A DNA stretch of 61,977 bases from Paludibacteraceae bacterium (GTDB taxonomy: Bacteria; Bacteroidota; Bacteroidia; Bacteroidales; Paludibacteraceae): contig JAGCWQ010000092.1 in NCBI GenBank assembly GCA_017961765.1, positions 1-61,977 of the forward strand. The letters are read 5' to 3'. Of this stretch, positions 15,995 through 24,635 are shown one piece after another; within the stretch, counting starts at the first letter, position 1; every line of letters begins with the position of its first letter. The notes below the pieces were generated by a model. That model ran no database searches, had not been told where the DNA came from, and was given only the letters and a program-made list of their open reading frames with translations. The position numbers and the translations under genes were made by a program.

Positions 15995-18508
15995 TCATCC
16001 TTTTGCGGAAGATGATGTTACCCCTGAACGTCTCTTATGGTATATATATCCAGCATATCCTGCCGCTGAGAGCAATAGGAGTATGGAAGTTATAAATCCT
16101 ACCCATCTCAACGACCAATATGTGCTAGGATAGAACTCGAATCGGATTTCGTGTTTTCCTGCAGGCACCTTCATGCCTCGAAGAATCCAGTTGGCACGGA
16201 AATGCTCTACCTCTTTCCCATCCAAGAAGGCTTTCCAGCCTGGTTGGTAATAGACTTCGGAGAAAAGAAGGACTCCGTCCTTGGCCGATTGGGTTGTATA
16301 TTTCAATTCATCAGGTTTGTAGGAGAGGAGTTCCGCTGTCGCTGTTGAATCTGTCAAGGCGGAAGATTCCCCGACCATCTCCTTGAAACGGACATCAACC
16401 AAAGCGGTGTGTTTGGGGTCAATCGTTTGCAGAGTTGACATCTCTTCGTCCGCATCCTTCACCATCTTCACTTCGTCAACAAACCAAACATTTCCATAAG
16501 CGTGTGGGTTCTGGATAGGTTCGGCATCTTTGTTGTAGATCAGATAGCGCATGTTCAGCATATTCAAGATTGGGGTGGTGGTGAATATCGCCTCTGCTTC
16601 GTTGAGTGTGGTCACGTTGCGCAGGGAGGTCACGATCTTTTGCATCTCTGGCGCGATATCCAAGTCTATCAACTCTTGGTAGCGGCGCAATTTGGCCGCA
16701 TTGTAGCCTCCTATGGATTTGTGGTAGTAGGAGACGTCTGTATCGTTGAAAGGATTGTTCAGTGTGAGCACGCGGTAGGAAAGATCCTTGTCCTCCAAAA
16801 TGGCTTTGTCCGCTTTGGTCTTGACGAAAGCTTTCGAGCGTTTCTCTTTTACGAAATGGTCGCTGTTGAGATAGCGTTTGTCTACAGCCCATAGGTCTAT
16901 CAGCGTAAGTATGGCGATAAAGGAGATGACATAAAGCGATTTCCGTTCATCCCGATTGCTGACCATATACCAAATGGAGGCGAAGGCCATGGCAATGAAT
17001 AGGAAGGAACGAAAGGCATCTTTTACCAATAAATCCTTGCGGTCTTCTCTCAAGGCATCCATATACCAATCTGGTACTGGCAATTGAGCATCGCTGGTTG
17101 AAGAGAAGTCGAGGAATAGGGAAGGGGCAAGGGCAAAAATCAAGCAGAGTCCTGCTGTGATTCCGCCAGAAATGTATAGCGCTTTCTTCAATGATTGTTC
17201 TTCGTAGTCTTTCTTCCATATTGTATATAAAGCCATACAACCTAATAAAGCAAAGGTGAATTGTGGGATTACCAAGGCCATGGATGGAGTACGGAACTTG
17301 TTGTACATTGGCAAGTAATGGAAGAAGAAGTCGTTTAGAGACGGCATGTTTTTACCCCAACTTAGGATAAAGAAGAAGCAGGTGGCACCGACCATCCACC
17401 ATTTGTATTTGCTCTTCACGATAAAGAGGGAGAGGACAAATAGGAAACAGATAATGGCGCCGAAATAGACTGGACCGGAAGTGCCCGGTTGTTCGCCCCA
17501 ATAAGTGTATGTCTGCAATTTTTTTGGAACAGAATTCTGGTCCTTGTTTGCCTCTTTTATGGCTTGAGCCAAATGGGAGTCTTTTGAAGAGACTTCGCCT
17601 ATGGAGGCGCCGCCGTTGAAGTCTGGAATCAGCAGGGTCATTGTCTCTGAGATGCCGTAACTCCATGCGAAGGCATACTCTTGATCCAATCCTGAGGATT
17701 TGTCATTTTTCCCGTCAACGGAAGCTGTGAGTTCTGATTTGCCTCGGATGCTGGTTTTACTCATCTCCCAATCGGAATAGAGACGTGCAGAGTTGATAAG
17801 GACGGCTAATAAGATGGCTGCCAATGAGAAAGAAGCGACTTTTGTGATGTCGTGATATTTCTTTTCCTTGATTGACGTCTGGAGGTATCCCAAGAAAAGA
17901 GCCAAGCATAAGAATGCCAAATAATAGGTGATTTGAATATGGTTGTGATGGATCTCCAAAGCCAAAGAGATGGCAAAGAGAAGGAATCCGGAAATCCATT
18001 TGCCCCTAAATAGCAAAGCTAAACCTGCGATGACAAAAGGGACATAAGCCATAGCCCACGCTTTTGTGACATGCCCTGCTTGAATGATAATAAGCGAATA
18101 GGAGGAAAAGGAATAGGCTATTGCTCCTAAAATTGCTAAAGGAAGCGGTAGGCCTAAAACCACTAGCAAAATATACATTGCGAACAAAGAAAGGATAACC
18201 GGTCCGCAATCGTGAGCACCGAATACTCGGAAAATGTTGTCTGGATAGTTGATGCCCGAAGGTATGGAAGATTGAATCGTCACGGTGTAGGAGGGCATAC
18301 CTGAGAACATGGAGCCAGTCCAAGCGGAACTGCCACCTTCTTTTTCATAATATTCTGTTAACTCATGGGACATTCCTTCCCATTTTTGGATATCTCCTTG
18401 TTGAATTACTTTTCCATCTAATTTTGGTGAGAAGTAAACGAACGTAATTACCACAAAAAAAACGAATACACCCAAGTGCTTAAGCAACTGCTTCATACCT
18501 TTTGTCAA
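15995..18508 (-). CDS. YfhO-family multispanning membrane protein
   Basis: This 837-residue integral membrane protein has a dozen or more hydrophobic helices and a long periplasmic C-terminal domain (about 560-790) before the last helix. The N-terminal layout fits GT-C-like YfhO proteins: one helix, then a loop with QGDIQKWEGMSHE and GGSSAWTGSMFSGMP. In Firmicutes, YfhO takes part in glycosylation of lipoteichoic acid; in Bacteroidota the family is common but uncharacterised. The C-terminal YYQPGWKAFLDGKEV followed by PAGKHEIRFEFYP is a typical family ending. It is the first gene of a - strand group with two glycosyltransferase-type genes, which suggests a lipid-sugar dependent surface modification. 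Confidence 0.88.
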   Translation of the reverse strand: MTKGMKQLLKHLGVFVFFVVITFVYFSPKLDGKVIQQGDIQKWEGMSHELTEYYEKEGGSSAWTGSMFSGMPSYTVTIQSSIPSGINYPDNIFRVFGAHDCGPVILSLFAMYILLVVLGLPLPLAILGAIAYSFSSYSLIIIQAGHVTKAWAMAYVPFVIAGLALLFRGKWISGFLLFAISLALEIHHNHIQITYYLAFLCLALFLGYLQTSIKEKKYHDITKVASFSLAAILLAVLINSARLYSDWEMSKTSIRGKSELTASVDGKNDKSSGLDQEYAFAWSYGISETMTLLIPDFNGGASIGEVSSKDSHLAQAIKEANKDQNSVPKKLQTYTYWGEQPGTSGPVYFGAIICFLFVLSLFIVKSKYKWWMVGATCFFFILSWGKNMPSLNDFFFHYLPMYNKFRTPSMALVIPQFTFALLGCMALYTIWKKDYEEQSLKKALYISGGITAGLCLIFALAPSLFLDFSSTSDAQLPVPDWYMDALREDRKDLLVKDAFRSFLFIAMAFASIWYMVSNRDERKSLYVISFIAILTLIDLWAVDKRYLNSDHFVKEKRSKAFVKTKADKAILEDKDLSYRVLTLNNPFNDTDVSYYHKSIGGYNAAKLRRYQELIDLDIAPEMQKIVTSLRNVTTLNEAEAIFTTTPILNMLNMRYLIYNKDAEPIQNPHAYGNVWFVDEVKMVKDADEEMSTLQTIDPKHTALVDVRFKEMVGESSALTDSTATAELLSYKPDELKYTTQSAKDGVLLFSEVYYQPGWKAFLDGKEVEHFRANWILRGMKVPAGKHEIRFEFYPSTYWSLRWVGFITSILLLLSAAGYAGYIYHKRRSGVTSSSAKG

Positions 18509-18519
18509 AATTTAATTGA

Positions 18520-18527
18520 CAAAGTTA
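18520..18527 (-). promoter_or_regulatory. TAnnTTTG box (-7) for yfhO group
   Basis: On the - strand the sequence reads TAACTTTG, matching the Bacteroidota -7 element, 11 nt before the yfhO start codon. No clear TTTG is seen at the -33 distance. The leader would be very short. Confidence 0.45.
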
Positions 18528-18534
18528 AGAAAAA

Positions 18535-18580
18535 CAATTTTAAACTCGCCGAGTTTTATTAAAATTCGGGTTTTAATTGT
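18535..18580. repeat. Nested hairpins in the divergent yfhO/adhesin control region
   Basis: Within the 396-nt gap between divergent genes two perfect small hairpins adjoin: AAACTC/GAGTTT (18542-18556) and ATTAAAA/TTTTAAT (18558-18577). Both are bracketed by ACAATT and AATTGT (18535-18540, 18575-18580). The whole sits just upstream of the yfhO promoter box, where a regulator could bind. The remainder of the gap, up to the adhesin promoter, shows nothing else. Confidence 0.4.
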
Positions 18581-18750
18581 TTAAATATTTTAAAAAGGCT
18601 TTGCTGATATGCTTTGATACTATGAGAATTTTTTAATCATAGTTGGTTGTTATAGCTTGTGTGTTAGCTTTTTTGCCGGTAGTGTAAAAATGTTTTCGCG
18701 ACAAACCTTATTTTGTAAACTTTGTTGCTGTTGAAAAAAGAAAAAAAGGT

Positions 18751-18758
18751 TATATTTG
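18751..18758 (+). promoter_or_regulatory. TATATTTG box (-7) for the type IX secretion module
   Basis: TATATTTG matches TAnnTTTG and follows an A-rich tract. A TTTG lies at 18721-18724, but at 26 nt it is farther than the usual 19-21 nt. The start codon at 18905 is about 140 nt away, so the transcript would carry a long leader. Confidence 0.45.
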
Positions 18759-18904
18759 CAACGTCGATTTTTGAATTGTAAAAAAGTGAGTTTGGAAGTC
18801 TGAATGTGGGACGTGAATCCATACGAAGATAAAGTTATTTTTGATGCTAGATCGCTTGGATGTGGTGTCTTAATATGTTAAGAGGAAATTCTTTATTAAG
18901 GGTT

Positions 18905-20932
18905 ATGAAAGTTAGGCACTTTTTACTTTGGTTTATGTTATTTACCAATTTTGGGGTATATTCTCAAAAAACATTTGGTACAGATTTTTGGATGGCGTTT
19001 ATTCAGAATGCTGATGCTGATATAGAATATGAGCATTATTTGAGACTCTCTTTATCGGCTCAGGAAGCAACAGAGGTTATCATTGAAAACACAAAAATCG
19101 GATACAAGGAAGTGATTTCACTTGATGATAATTCTGTGAAAAAACTAATAGTACCATTTCAGGATTTTAATATACCTGTTTATGGCGAAATAGTAAACAA
19201 GTCACTTCATATTATCAGTAAGAAAAACATTTCAGTTTATGCTGAAAACTATCAGATTGCCTCTTGTGATGCTACGTTGCTTTTACCAACGGAGGCTTGT
19301 GGGTCGTATTATATTATTCAGAACAACGTGAGTCGAACGGAAACTGTGACATACCCATTTAGACCTAGTGTGTTTAATGTGATTGCTTTCGAAGACGACA
19401 CTGAAGTTGAAATTACTCCTACTTTGACCACTACTGACGGTAAACCAGCCAATGAGCCATTTAAAGTTATTCTAAATAAAGGAGATGTGTACCAAGTGGC
19501 AAATCGAATGGAGGATATGGGAAAGGGCTTGTCTGGTTCGCAAGTTTATGTGTTAAATGGCAAGAAAGTGGCGGTCTATTCTGGCAATAAATGTTCGAAT
19601 GTTCCCGATGAATGCAAAACTGGAGATTCTGACATTCTGTATGATGTTTCTTATCCGGTTTCATCATGGGGAAAGAATTTTATTATCCGCCCATTTAAGA
19701 GTGGCAATAACGATATGATAAAGTGTACCGCTTGCAAAGATGGTACTAAGATTTATAAGGACGGCATATTACTTGCTACCATTAATGCATTAGAATCTTA
19801 CGAATTTTTCGTGGCTGAAGAGAAAGGTGCATTTAAATTGGAAACTTCCGAACCTGTTGCCACATACCAATATATGACTAGTAATTCTTACATTAAGAAA
19901 AGGTCCTACGGAGGCCCTTCTTATCAATATGTAGCACCGATAGAACAGGCCATCGAAGAGATTACTTTCAATACAATGTCTAATGGACTGATACCTGCCC
20001 ACTATTTGAATGTCATTATCAAGACAGAGGATGTTGAAGAGGTCTCCATCAATGGGAAGACCAACTTCGCTACATTCACACCTATTGACGAGATCTATTC
20101 AACGGCTTCGGCACCATTAGAAGATGGTGTATATACCCTCAAAGCAAAGAACGGCTTTGTGGCGAATGTATATGGTGCGGGAGAGGCTGTTTCTTACTCT
20201 TACTCAGTTGGTTCTAAAATGGAAGCAATTAATAGACTTCCATGGGATCCTTCTGTGGCTTATGACACTGTCTGTGTGGAAAATGTGGTTGTCGAGAATG
20301 ATACTATTGAAGAAATGGTGGATATTAAAGGGAAACCCAAGGAGGTGACTATTTATCGTCATTATCGCCAGTCGTATAGTACTGATATTTCTGAGATTAT
20401 TTGCGAAGGTGAAAATTATGTGGTAGGATCAGAATCTTTCCATTCTGCTGGTGAATATTTAATACCGTTAACTGCAATTAATGGTTGTGATTCCATTGTC
20501 CACTTACAATTGAAGGTTGCTCCTAAGGAGTCTGTTATATTTGAGGAAACTGCCATCTGTGACACACACTATGAAGGTCACGGCTTTTCGATAGATGTGA
20601 AGAATGATGGATTTAATACATTTACTCAGAATTATATTAACCGTTTGGGTTGTGATAGTATAGTTACATTGAAGTTGGAGGTTGTAAAACCTGTTGATAA
20701 TACTGTTATTCCAACCATGTTCACTCCTCATACTCGAGAAGGGAAAAATGACATTTTTATGGAGGGATACGAGGTATACATATATGATCGTTATGGTAAC
20801 TTAGTGTGCCATTCCACTAATGGTTGGGATGGATATTACCGTGGCGAGGTGGCCGACCCCGGCATTTATATATACACCTTATATATGAAGGACGATAAAA
20901 AGAAGAAAGGTTCTATAGAAGTATTCAAATAA
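18905..20932 (+). CDS. Secreted adhesin-like protein: IgGFc-binding-type domain, type B T9SS sorting domain
   Basis: I start at the ATG at 18905 because it begins a good signal peptide (MKVRHFLLWFMLFTNFGVYS) cut before QKTFG. Residues about 20-430 form one large beta-rich domain with TFGTDFWMAF, LLPTEACGSYYII, FRPSVFNVIAFEDDTEV and VYSGNKC, resembling the IgGFc_binding domain found in many Bacteroidota surface proteins. Two short repeats ending in GCDSIV-x-L-x-L-x-V (around 540 and 610) follow. The last 75 residues (PTMFTPHTREGKNDIF, VYIYDRYGNLV, GWDGYYRG, PGIYIYTLYM) are a gliding-motility-type (type B) C-terminal sorting signal for the type IX secretion system. Two export-related genes follow closely. 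The ligand is unknown. Confidence 0.88.
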   Translation: MKVRHFLLWFMLFTNFGVYSQKTFGTDFWMAFIQNADADIEYEHYLRLSLSAQEATEVIIENTKIGYKEVISLDDNSVKKLIVPFQDFNIPVYGEIVNKSLHIISKKNISVYAENYQIASCDATLLLPTEACGSYYIIQNNVSRTETVTYPFRPSVFNVIAFEDDTEVEITPTLTTTDGKPANEPFKVILNKGDVYQVANRMEDMGKGLSGSQVYVLNGKKVAVYSGNKCSNVPDECKTGDSDILYDVSYPVSSWGKNFIIRPFKSGNNDMIKCTACKDGTKIYKDGILLATINALESYEFFVAEEKGAFKLETSEPVATYQYMTSNSYIKKRSYGGPSYQYVAPIEQAIEEITFNTMSNGLIPAHYLNVIIKTEDVEEVSINGKTNFATFTPIDEIYSTASAPLEDGVYTLKAKNGFVANVYGAGEAVSYSYSVGSKMEAINRLPWDPSVAYDTVCVENVVVENDTIEEMVDIKGKPKEVTIYRHYRQSYSTDISEIICEGENYVVGSESFHSAGEYLIPLTAINGCDSIVHLQLKVAPKESVIFEETAICDTHYEGHGFSIDVKNDGFNTFTQNYINRLGCDSIVTLKLEVVKPVDNTVIPTMFTPHTREGKNDIFMEGYEVYIYDRYGNLVCHSTNGWDGYYRGEVADPGIYIYTLYMKDDKKKKGSIEVFK

Positions 20933-20947
20933 TAAGGGGTGATTGGT

Positions 20948-22213
20948 ATGAAGAAGCTTATGTTATTCATTGGTGCAGTCCTATTCTCATCAGCTATGCA
21001 AGCAATAGAACGCAGGTTCGCAGATGACTATACGATAGCCCAGTCTCGAATAAGTACAAGTAAAGAAGAGAGTGGACTTTCTTTGTTGAATGGGAAGTTG
21101 TCTTTCAATAGAAATGACACTATATATGTGGCTGAATTGAATGATAGTTTTGACATTAAGAAGGTAGTCCCAATGCTAGACCTCAGCAATCTGGGTATAG
21201 AGGGTCAATTCGCTCAATTGGGTAGCATTATCATTTATTCGAATAAGGGTGAACTTTATCAAGTTGAGCAGACGAGTAAGGGATGGGGGCATCCTCAAAA
21301 ATTGAAAATGGAAGGTTTAGGAGGAGGTCGGACTGATGTGGTAGGAACCTCGTTTGCAATAAGGCGATGGACTTATAAGGTGCCAGTAGTGAAAGGACTA
21401 TACAATCCTGCCGTTTCTAAAAATGGTAAGCGGCTTTATTTCTCCGCTGAGATTAAAGACGGATTTGGTGGTAGGGACATTTGGTATTCGGAGCGAAAGT
21501 CTGATGGGAGAACTTGGTCGGCTCCTATAAATTTAGGTGAAACAATCAATACTACAGCCAATGAAGATTATCCATTCATTGCAGGCGATTCTGTCTTATA
21601 TTTTGCATCAGCTATTGATGATACGCTGAAAGGTATGAATATCTTTAAGGCGTGGCTCAAGAATAATTCAAAGCCTCAAATAATCTCGGCTGATTTTAAT
21701 TCTGATGGCGATGACGAGAACTTCGTTGTGGTAAATGAATGTCCTTTCCTTGTCTCTAATCGGGGCGGGAATATGGATATTTATCGTCCTGAAAAATTGA
21801 GGCCAAACGTGGCGGAAATATCCTCAGTAGATATTGTTGTAAGAGATACTACTCCCATAAATGTTGTGAAAAAGGATTATAGGACTTATGTGTTTTATTT
21901 CGATTATAATAAAACATCGTTGATAGATTCTTATGAGGCGGAACTCAATTATATTTATGAATTCGTCAGTGGTAATCCGGAAAGCAGATTCACAATCAAC
22001 GGACATACGGATACTCGTGGTAGTGTAAAGTATAATCTGCAACTTTCAACTAAACGGGCTAAAATTGTTTATGACAAACTTATTCAAATGGGTGTTGATA
22101 AGAAAAGGTTAAAATACAGCGGCTTTGGCAAATCGCAGCCAGATATAAAGAATGCGGCAACCGAAGAGGATCATCAGAAGAACCGCCGTGTAGAAATCAT
22201 CAAACTAGACTAA
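20948..22213 (+). CDS. OmpA-family outer-membrane protein with PD40-like repeats
   Basis: The ATG at 20948, preceded by AAGGGGTG, begins a signal peptide (MKKLMLFIGAVLFSSAMQA); an upstream GTG at 20939 is less likely. The middle (about 60-290) has WD40/PD40-type beta-propeller strands such as YNPAVSKNGKRLYFSAE, FGGRDIWYSER and EDYPFIAGDSVLYFAS. The C-terminal 115 residues are an OmpA peptidoglycan-binding domain: FTINGHTDTRGS, QLSTKRAKIVYDKL and KNRRVEI. This architecture matches the PorE/SprE-neighbour type proteins that tie type IX components to peptidoglycan. It stands 15 nt after the adhesin gene and 9 nt before the PorP/SprF gene, so the three are one operon. Confidence 0.88.
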   Translation: MKKLMLFIGAVLFSSAMQAIERRFADDYTIAQSRISTSKEESGLSLLNGKLSFNRNDTIYVAELNDSFDIKKVVPMLDLSNLGIEGQFAQLGSIIIYSNKGELYQVEQTSKGWGHPQKLKMEGLGGGRTDVVGTSFAIRRWTYKVPVVKGLYNPAVSKNGKRLYFSAEIKDGFGGRDIWYSERKSDGRTWSAPINLGETINTTANEDYPFIAGDSVLYFASAIDDTLKGMNIFKAWLKNNSKPQIISADFNSDGDDENFVVVNECPFLVSNRGGNMDIYRPEKLRPNVAEISSVDIVVRDTTPINVVKKDYRTYVFYFDYNKTSLIDSYEAELNYIYEFVSGNPESRFTINGHTDTRGSVKYNLQLSTKRAKIVYDKLIQMGVDKKRLKYSGFGKSQPDIKNAATEEDHQKNRRVEIIKLD

Positions 22214-22222
22214 TTTCATACA

Positions 22223-23134
22223 ATGAAAACGACTAAAATAATATTATACGTACTATTTGTAATGTTGGGTCTTTTCCCCGCAAAAGCCCAACAAGATCTT
22301 TTGTTATCCCAGGAAATATTCTCGCGTGTAAATAAGAACCCAGCGGCTACAGGAAACACTGAGGATATTGATATTTTCCTTCATGGACGAATGCAGTGGG
22401 CGGGTGTTGATAATAGTCCGCGTACGGGCGTGCTGAATGTAACTAACTATATTGACCGAATTAACTCAGGAATGGGTTTTACATGTTCGTACGATAAAAT
22501 GGGTGTGGCTCATAGCACGACTAACTTAAAGTTGGTCTATTCTTACCATTTGGATTTGTCTGACAAGTATCTTTTGTCTCTTGGGTTAGGCGCAGGTGCT
22601 AATATAGGATACTTTGACCCGTATCAAAATATAATTGATGATGAAAGTGAGTTTGGAGATGCGACTTTACCTGCCGAAGAAGAGACAAAATTTTCGCCGG
22701 ACTTTGACTTCGGTGTGGAATTATCTAATCTTTTTTGGACATTGGGAGCATCCGTCACTCATTTGACTAAGGATAAGATGACAACTTTTGAGCCAGAACG
22801 TCACTATTATATTTACGTGACATCGTTAATCCCTCTATGTGGAAAATGGGAAATGGCTCCCACAATTTCGTATATGCACCGTAACAAAACCAATCTGGTG
22901 GAAGTTGGATCGCTCGCATTCTATGACCGTTTCCTTTGGGGGGGACTTACTCTCCGTCCAGATATTAATGAAAAATTTGATCCTTCAATGTTAGTGATGA
23001 CCTTGGGAGTTGAATGGAGGAAAATAAGGTTTGGGTATTCTTATGATTTGGGATTCGGGGCGAATGAACATCTTTCTGCCAGCACACATGAAATTATACT
23101 TTCTTATGGTATAGATAAGAGGGGTGGAAAATAG
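22223..23134 (+). CDS. PorP/SprF-family type IX secretion membrane protein
   Basis: This 303-residue protein has a signal peptide (LYVLFVMLGLFPAKA, cut before QQDLLLSQ) and then an outer-membrane beta-barrel of the PorP/SprF family. The family start SQEIFSRVNKNPAATGN and the strand-turn pattern GMGFTCSYDKMGVAHSTTNLKLVYSYHLDLS are both visible as shorter matches. SprF in Flavobacterium is needed to bring the adhesin SprB to the surface, and paralogues usually sit beside their own type B secreted partner. Here it directly follows the OmpA gene, so it probably serves the protein at 18905. Core T9SS genes (porK-N, sov/sprA, porV) are not in the window. Confidence 0.92.
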   Translation: MKTTKIILYVLFVMLGLFPAKAQQDLLLSQEIFSRVNKNPAATGNTEDIDIFLHGRMQWAGVDNSPRTGVLNVTNYIDRINSGMGFTCSYDKMGVAHSTTNLKLVYSYHLDLSDKYLLSLGLGAGANIGYFDPYQNIIDDESEFGDATLPAEEETKFSPDFDFGVELSNLFWTLGASVTHLTKDKMTTFEPERHYYIYVTSLIPLCGKWEMAPTISYMHRNKTNLVEVGSLAFYDRFLWGGLTLRPDINEKFDPSMLVMTLGVEWRKIRFGYSYDLGFGANEHLSASTHEIILSYGIDKRGGK

Positions 23135-23252
23135 TATGTGAGCCTTAAAACTCAAAAATGCTGTTGGTTGATTTGATTAGTATGAGATATAATAATTGCC
23201 TTTTTGTTGGCTCTTTAAATCTCATCATCAAATTATTAACCTTTTTGAATCT

Positions 23253-23942
23253 CTATAAAGAGGCTCTGTATAGTCTATTAGTATTTCTTATCATTCTTGT
23301 TTCCCTTCCTTTTTCTGTCCAATTTTTGACTGGTGTCATGAAGTCTTCACCATATACACCGGAAAGCCAATCTTTTTCTAATTCAGGTACAAAAAATGTA
23401 TGCCCAATATACTCCTTCTCAATAATATTGCATTTCTTGCAGGGCCATATGACAGAAGGGAAACCATCTGTTCTATTAGCTTCTTTCCAATCTTTTGTTT
23501 CATGCCTTCTCGCACTAAAGGCATACCAATCATGTTCTTTTTCATATAAATAGAAGAAATCAATTTGTACGCCTTTGTATACAAATTGTTCTTCGGTGAT
23601 AATATTTGTTGCTTTCTCATAAAACTGGCGTTTTAAGGAGAATCCAAAATCTGACATTATCTCTCGTAGATTATCAGGCCGTTCTGAAGCTAACATACAT
23701 ACGTCTAGATCGAAGTCATAAGGAATAAATCCTCCGTCTCTATAAAAGCCTAAAAGGGTGCCAAAATTTAAAATCATTTTTGCATTGCAACTACGAATCG
23801 CGTTATCTGCTTGAATTAGAGTTTCTTTTCCATACCTGAGAAAATTTTTTGCCATTCGTTTTTCTTTAAAGTATGTGTCAATTTTAACGAGTCGTTTGTA
23901 AATTCCTATTTTCAATGCAATTTTTATTATTAAATCTCTCAT
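23253..23942 (-). CDS. LicD-family phosphotransferase (copy 2)
   Basis: This 229-residue paralogue of the protein at 13355 has NFGTLLGFYRDGGFI (around 59-73) followed by Y-D-F-D-L-D-V, then ASERPD and GVQIDFFYLY. It also shares RRHETKDW, the CKKC pair (GFPSVIWPCKKC) and YGEDFMTPVKNW with copy 1. It is the last gene of a four-gene - strand operon, 57 nt after a methyltransferase gene. LicD enzymes need a CDP-activated donor, and the operon supplies its own nucleotidyltransferase, so this copy is probably the final transfer step. It is more AT-rich than copy 1. The donor group is unknown. Confidence 0.9.
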   Translation of the reverse strand: MRDLIIKIALKIGIYKRLVKIDTYFKEKRMAKNFLRYGKETLIQADNAIRSCNAKMILNFGTLLGFYRDGGFIPYDFDLDVCMLASERPDNLREIMSDFGFSLKRQFYEKATNIITEEQFVYKGVQIDFFYLYEKEHDWYAFSARRHETKDWKEANRTDGFPSVIWPCKKCNIIEKEYIGHTFFVPELEKDWLSGVYGEDFMTPVKNWTEKGRETRMIRNTNRLYRASL

Positions 23943-23999
23943 CTCATGGTTGCGATTTAGCTTTCGTTATTAAATCTACATTGTTTTAAATGATGACAT

Positions 24000-24635
24000 T
24001 TATGCTTCGGCAACTAATGCGTAAAAATGAGTATTAGTCCACCTATTACAAGATGCAGGATATATATCTACAACCTCGATTTTTGAAAACCCTGCTTCCT
24101 TTAGCAACGAGCACTCTTTCTTGATAGTTCTATATTCGGAATAGTAATTTGTGTTTAATTCTTTAGAAAAACCCTCTATTGTTACATCTGTCTCTGTCCC
24201 AAATTGTCCTTTTATAAGAGCCTTGCCTCCTGATTTCAATTTTCCTCGGTACTTTTTGTAGATTGAAGCTATTTCTGTGGCATTAAAATATTGTATTATG
24301 CCGAACATATTAATAATATCAAATTTTTCCTCTGTGTCAAAACTTATAATATCTGTATTATGAACTATAATGTTATTGGCTTGGGTAATGAATTTTGAGA
24401 ATTGTTCATATTTCTCGACTGCCACGATTTTTTTGACTTTCTGATAATATTTATTAATGGCCAAACCTGTTCCGCTTGCCAAATCTAGAACGGAAGTGTT
24501 TGAATTAGCATACTTCATAATAAAATCAGCGTCATATTGACTAAAATCGTTTGCTTTGTTCAACTTTGATGCAAGAGGGGATGGACTGCTTAATGATTTT
24601 AATCTCCAATACTGGTTTGCAAGTTCATTATTCAT
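24000..24635 (-). CDS. Class I SAM-dependent methyltransferase
   Basis: This 211-residue Rossmann-fold methyltransferase shows motif I as SVLDLASGTGLA (around 48-59), the acidic end of strand 2 in KIVAVEKYEQF, motif II/III in DTEEKFDIINMFGIIQYF, and a late strand VVDIYPA. I start at the ATG at 24635, which shares ATGA with the stop of the upstream nucleotidyltransferase; a TTG at 24647 is less likely. Position between a nucleotidyltransferase and LicD suggests it methylates the small phospho-group or its sugar, for example an amine or hydroxyl. That is inference. The substrate-binding part gives no further clue. Confidence 0.82.
   Translation of the reverse strand: MNNELANQYWRLKSLSSPSPLASKLNKANDFSQYDADFIMKYANSNTSVLDLASGTGLAINKYYQKVKKIVAVEKYEQFSKFITQANNIIVHNTDIISFDTEEKFDIINMFGIIQYFNATEIASIYKKYRGKLKSGGKALIKGQFGTETDVTIEGFSKELNTNYYSEYRTIKKECSLLKEAGFSKIEVVDIYPASCNRWTNTHFYALVAEA

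Noticed and set aside
23158-23553. A 131-residue + strand frame overlapping LicD copy 2.
   Set aside because: It overlaps a clear LicD gene on the other strand and has no independent start signal or domain.
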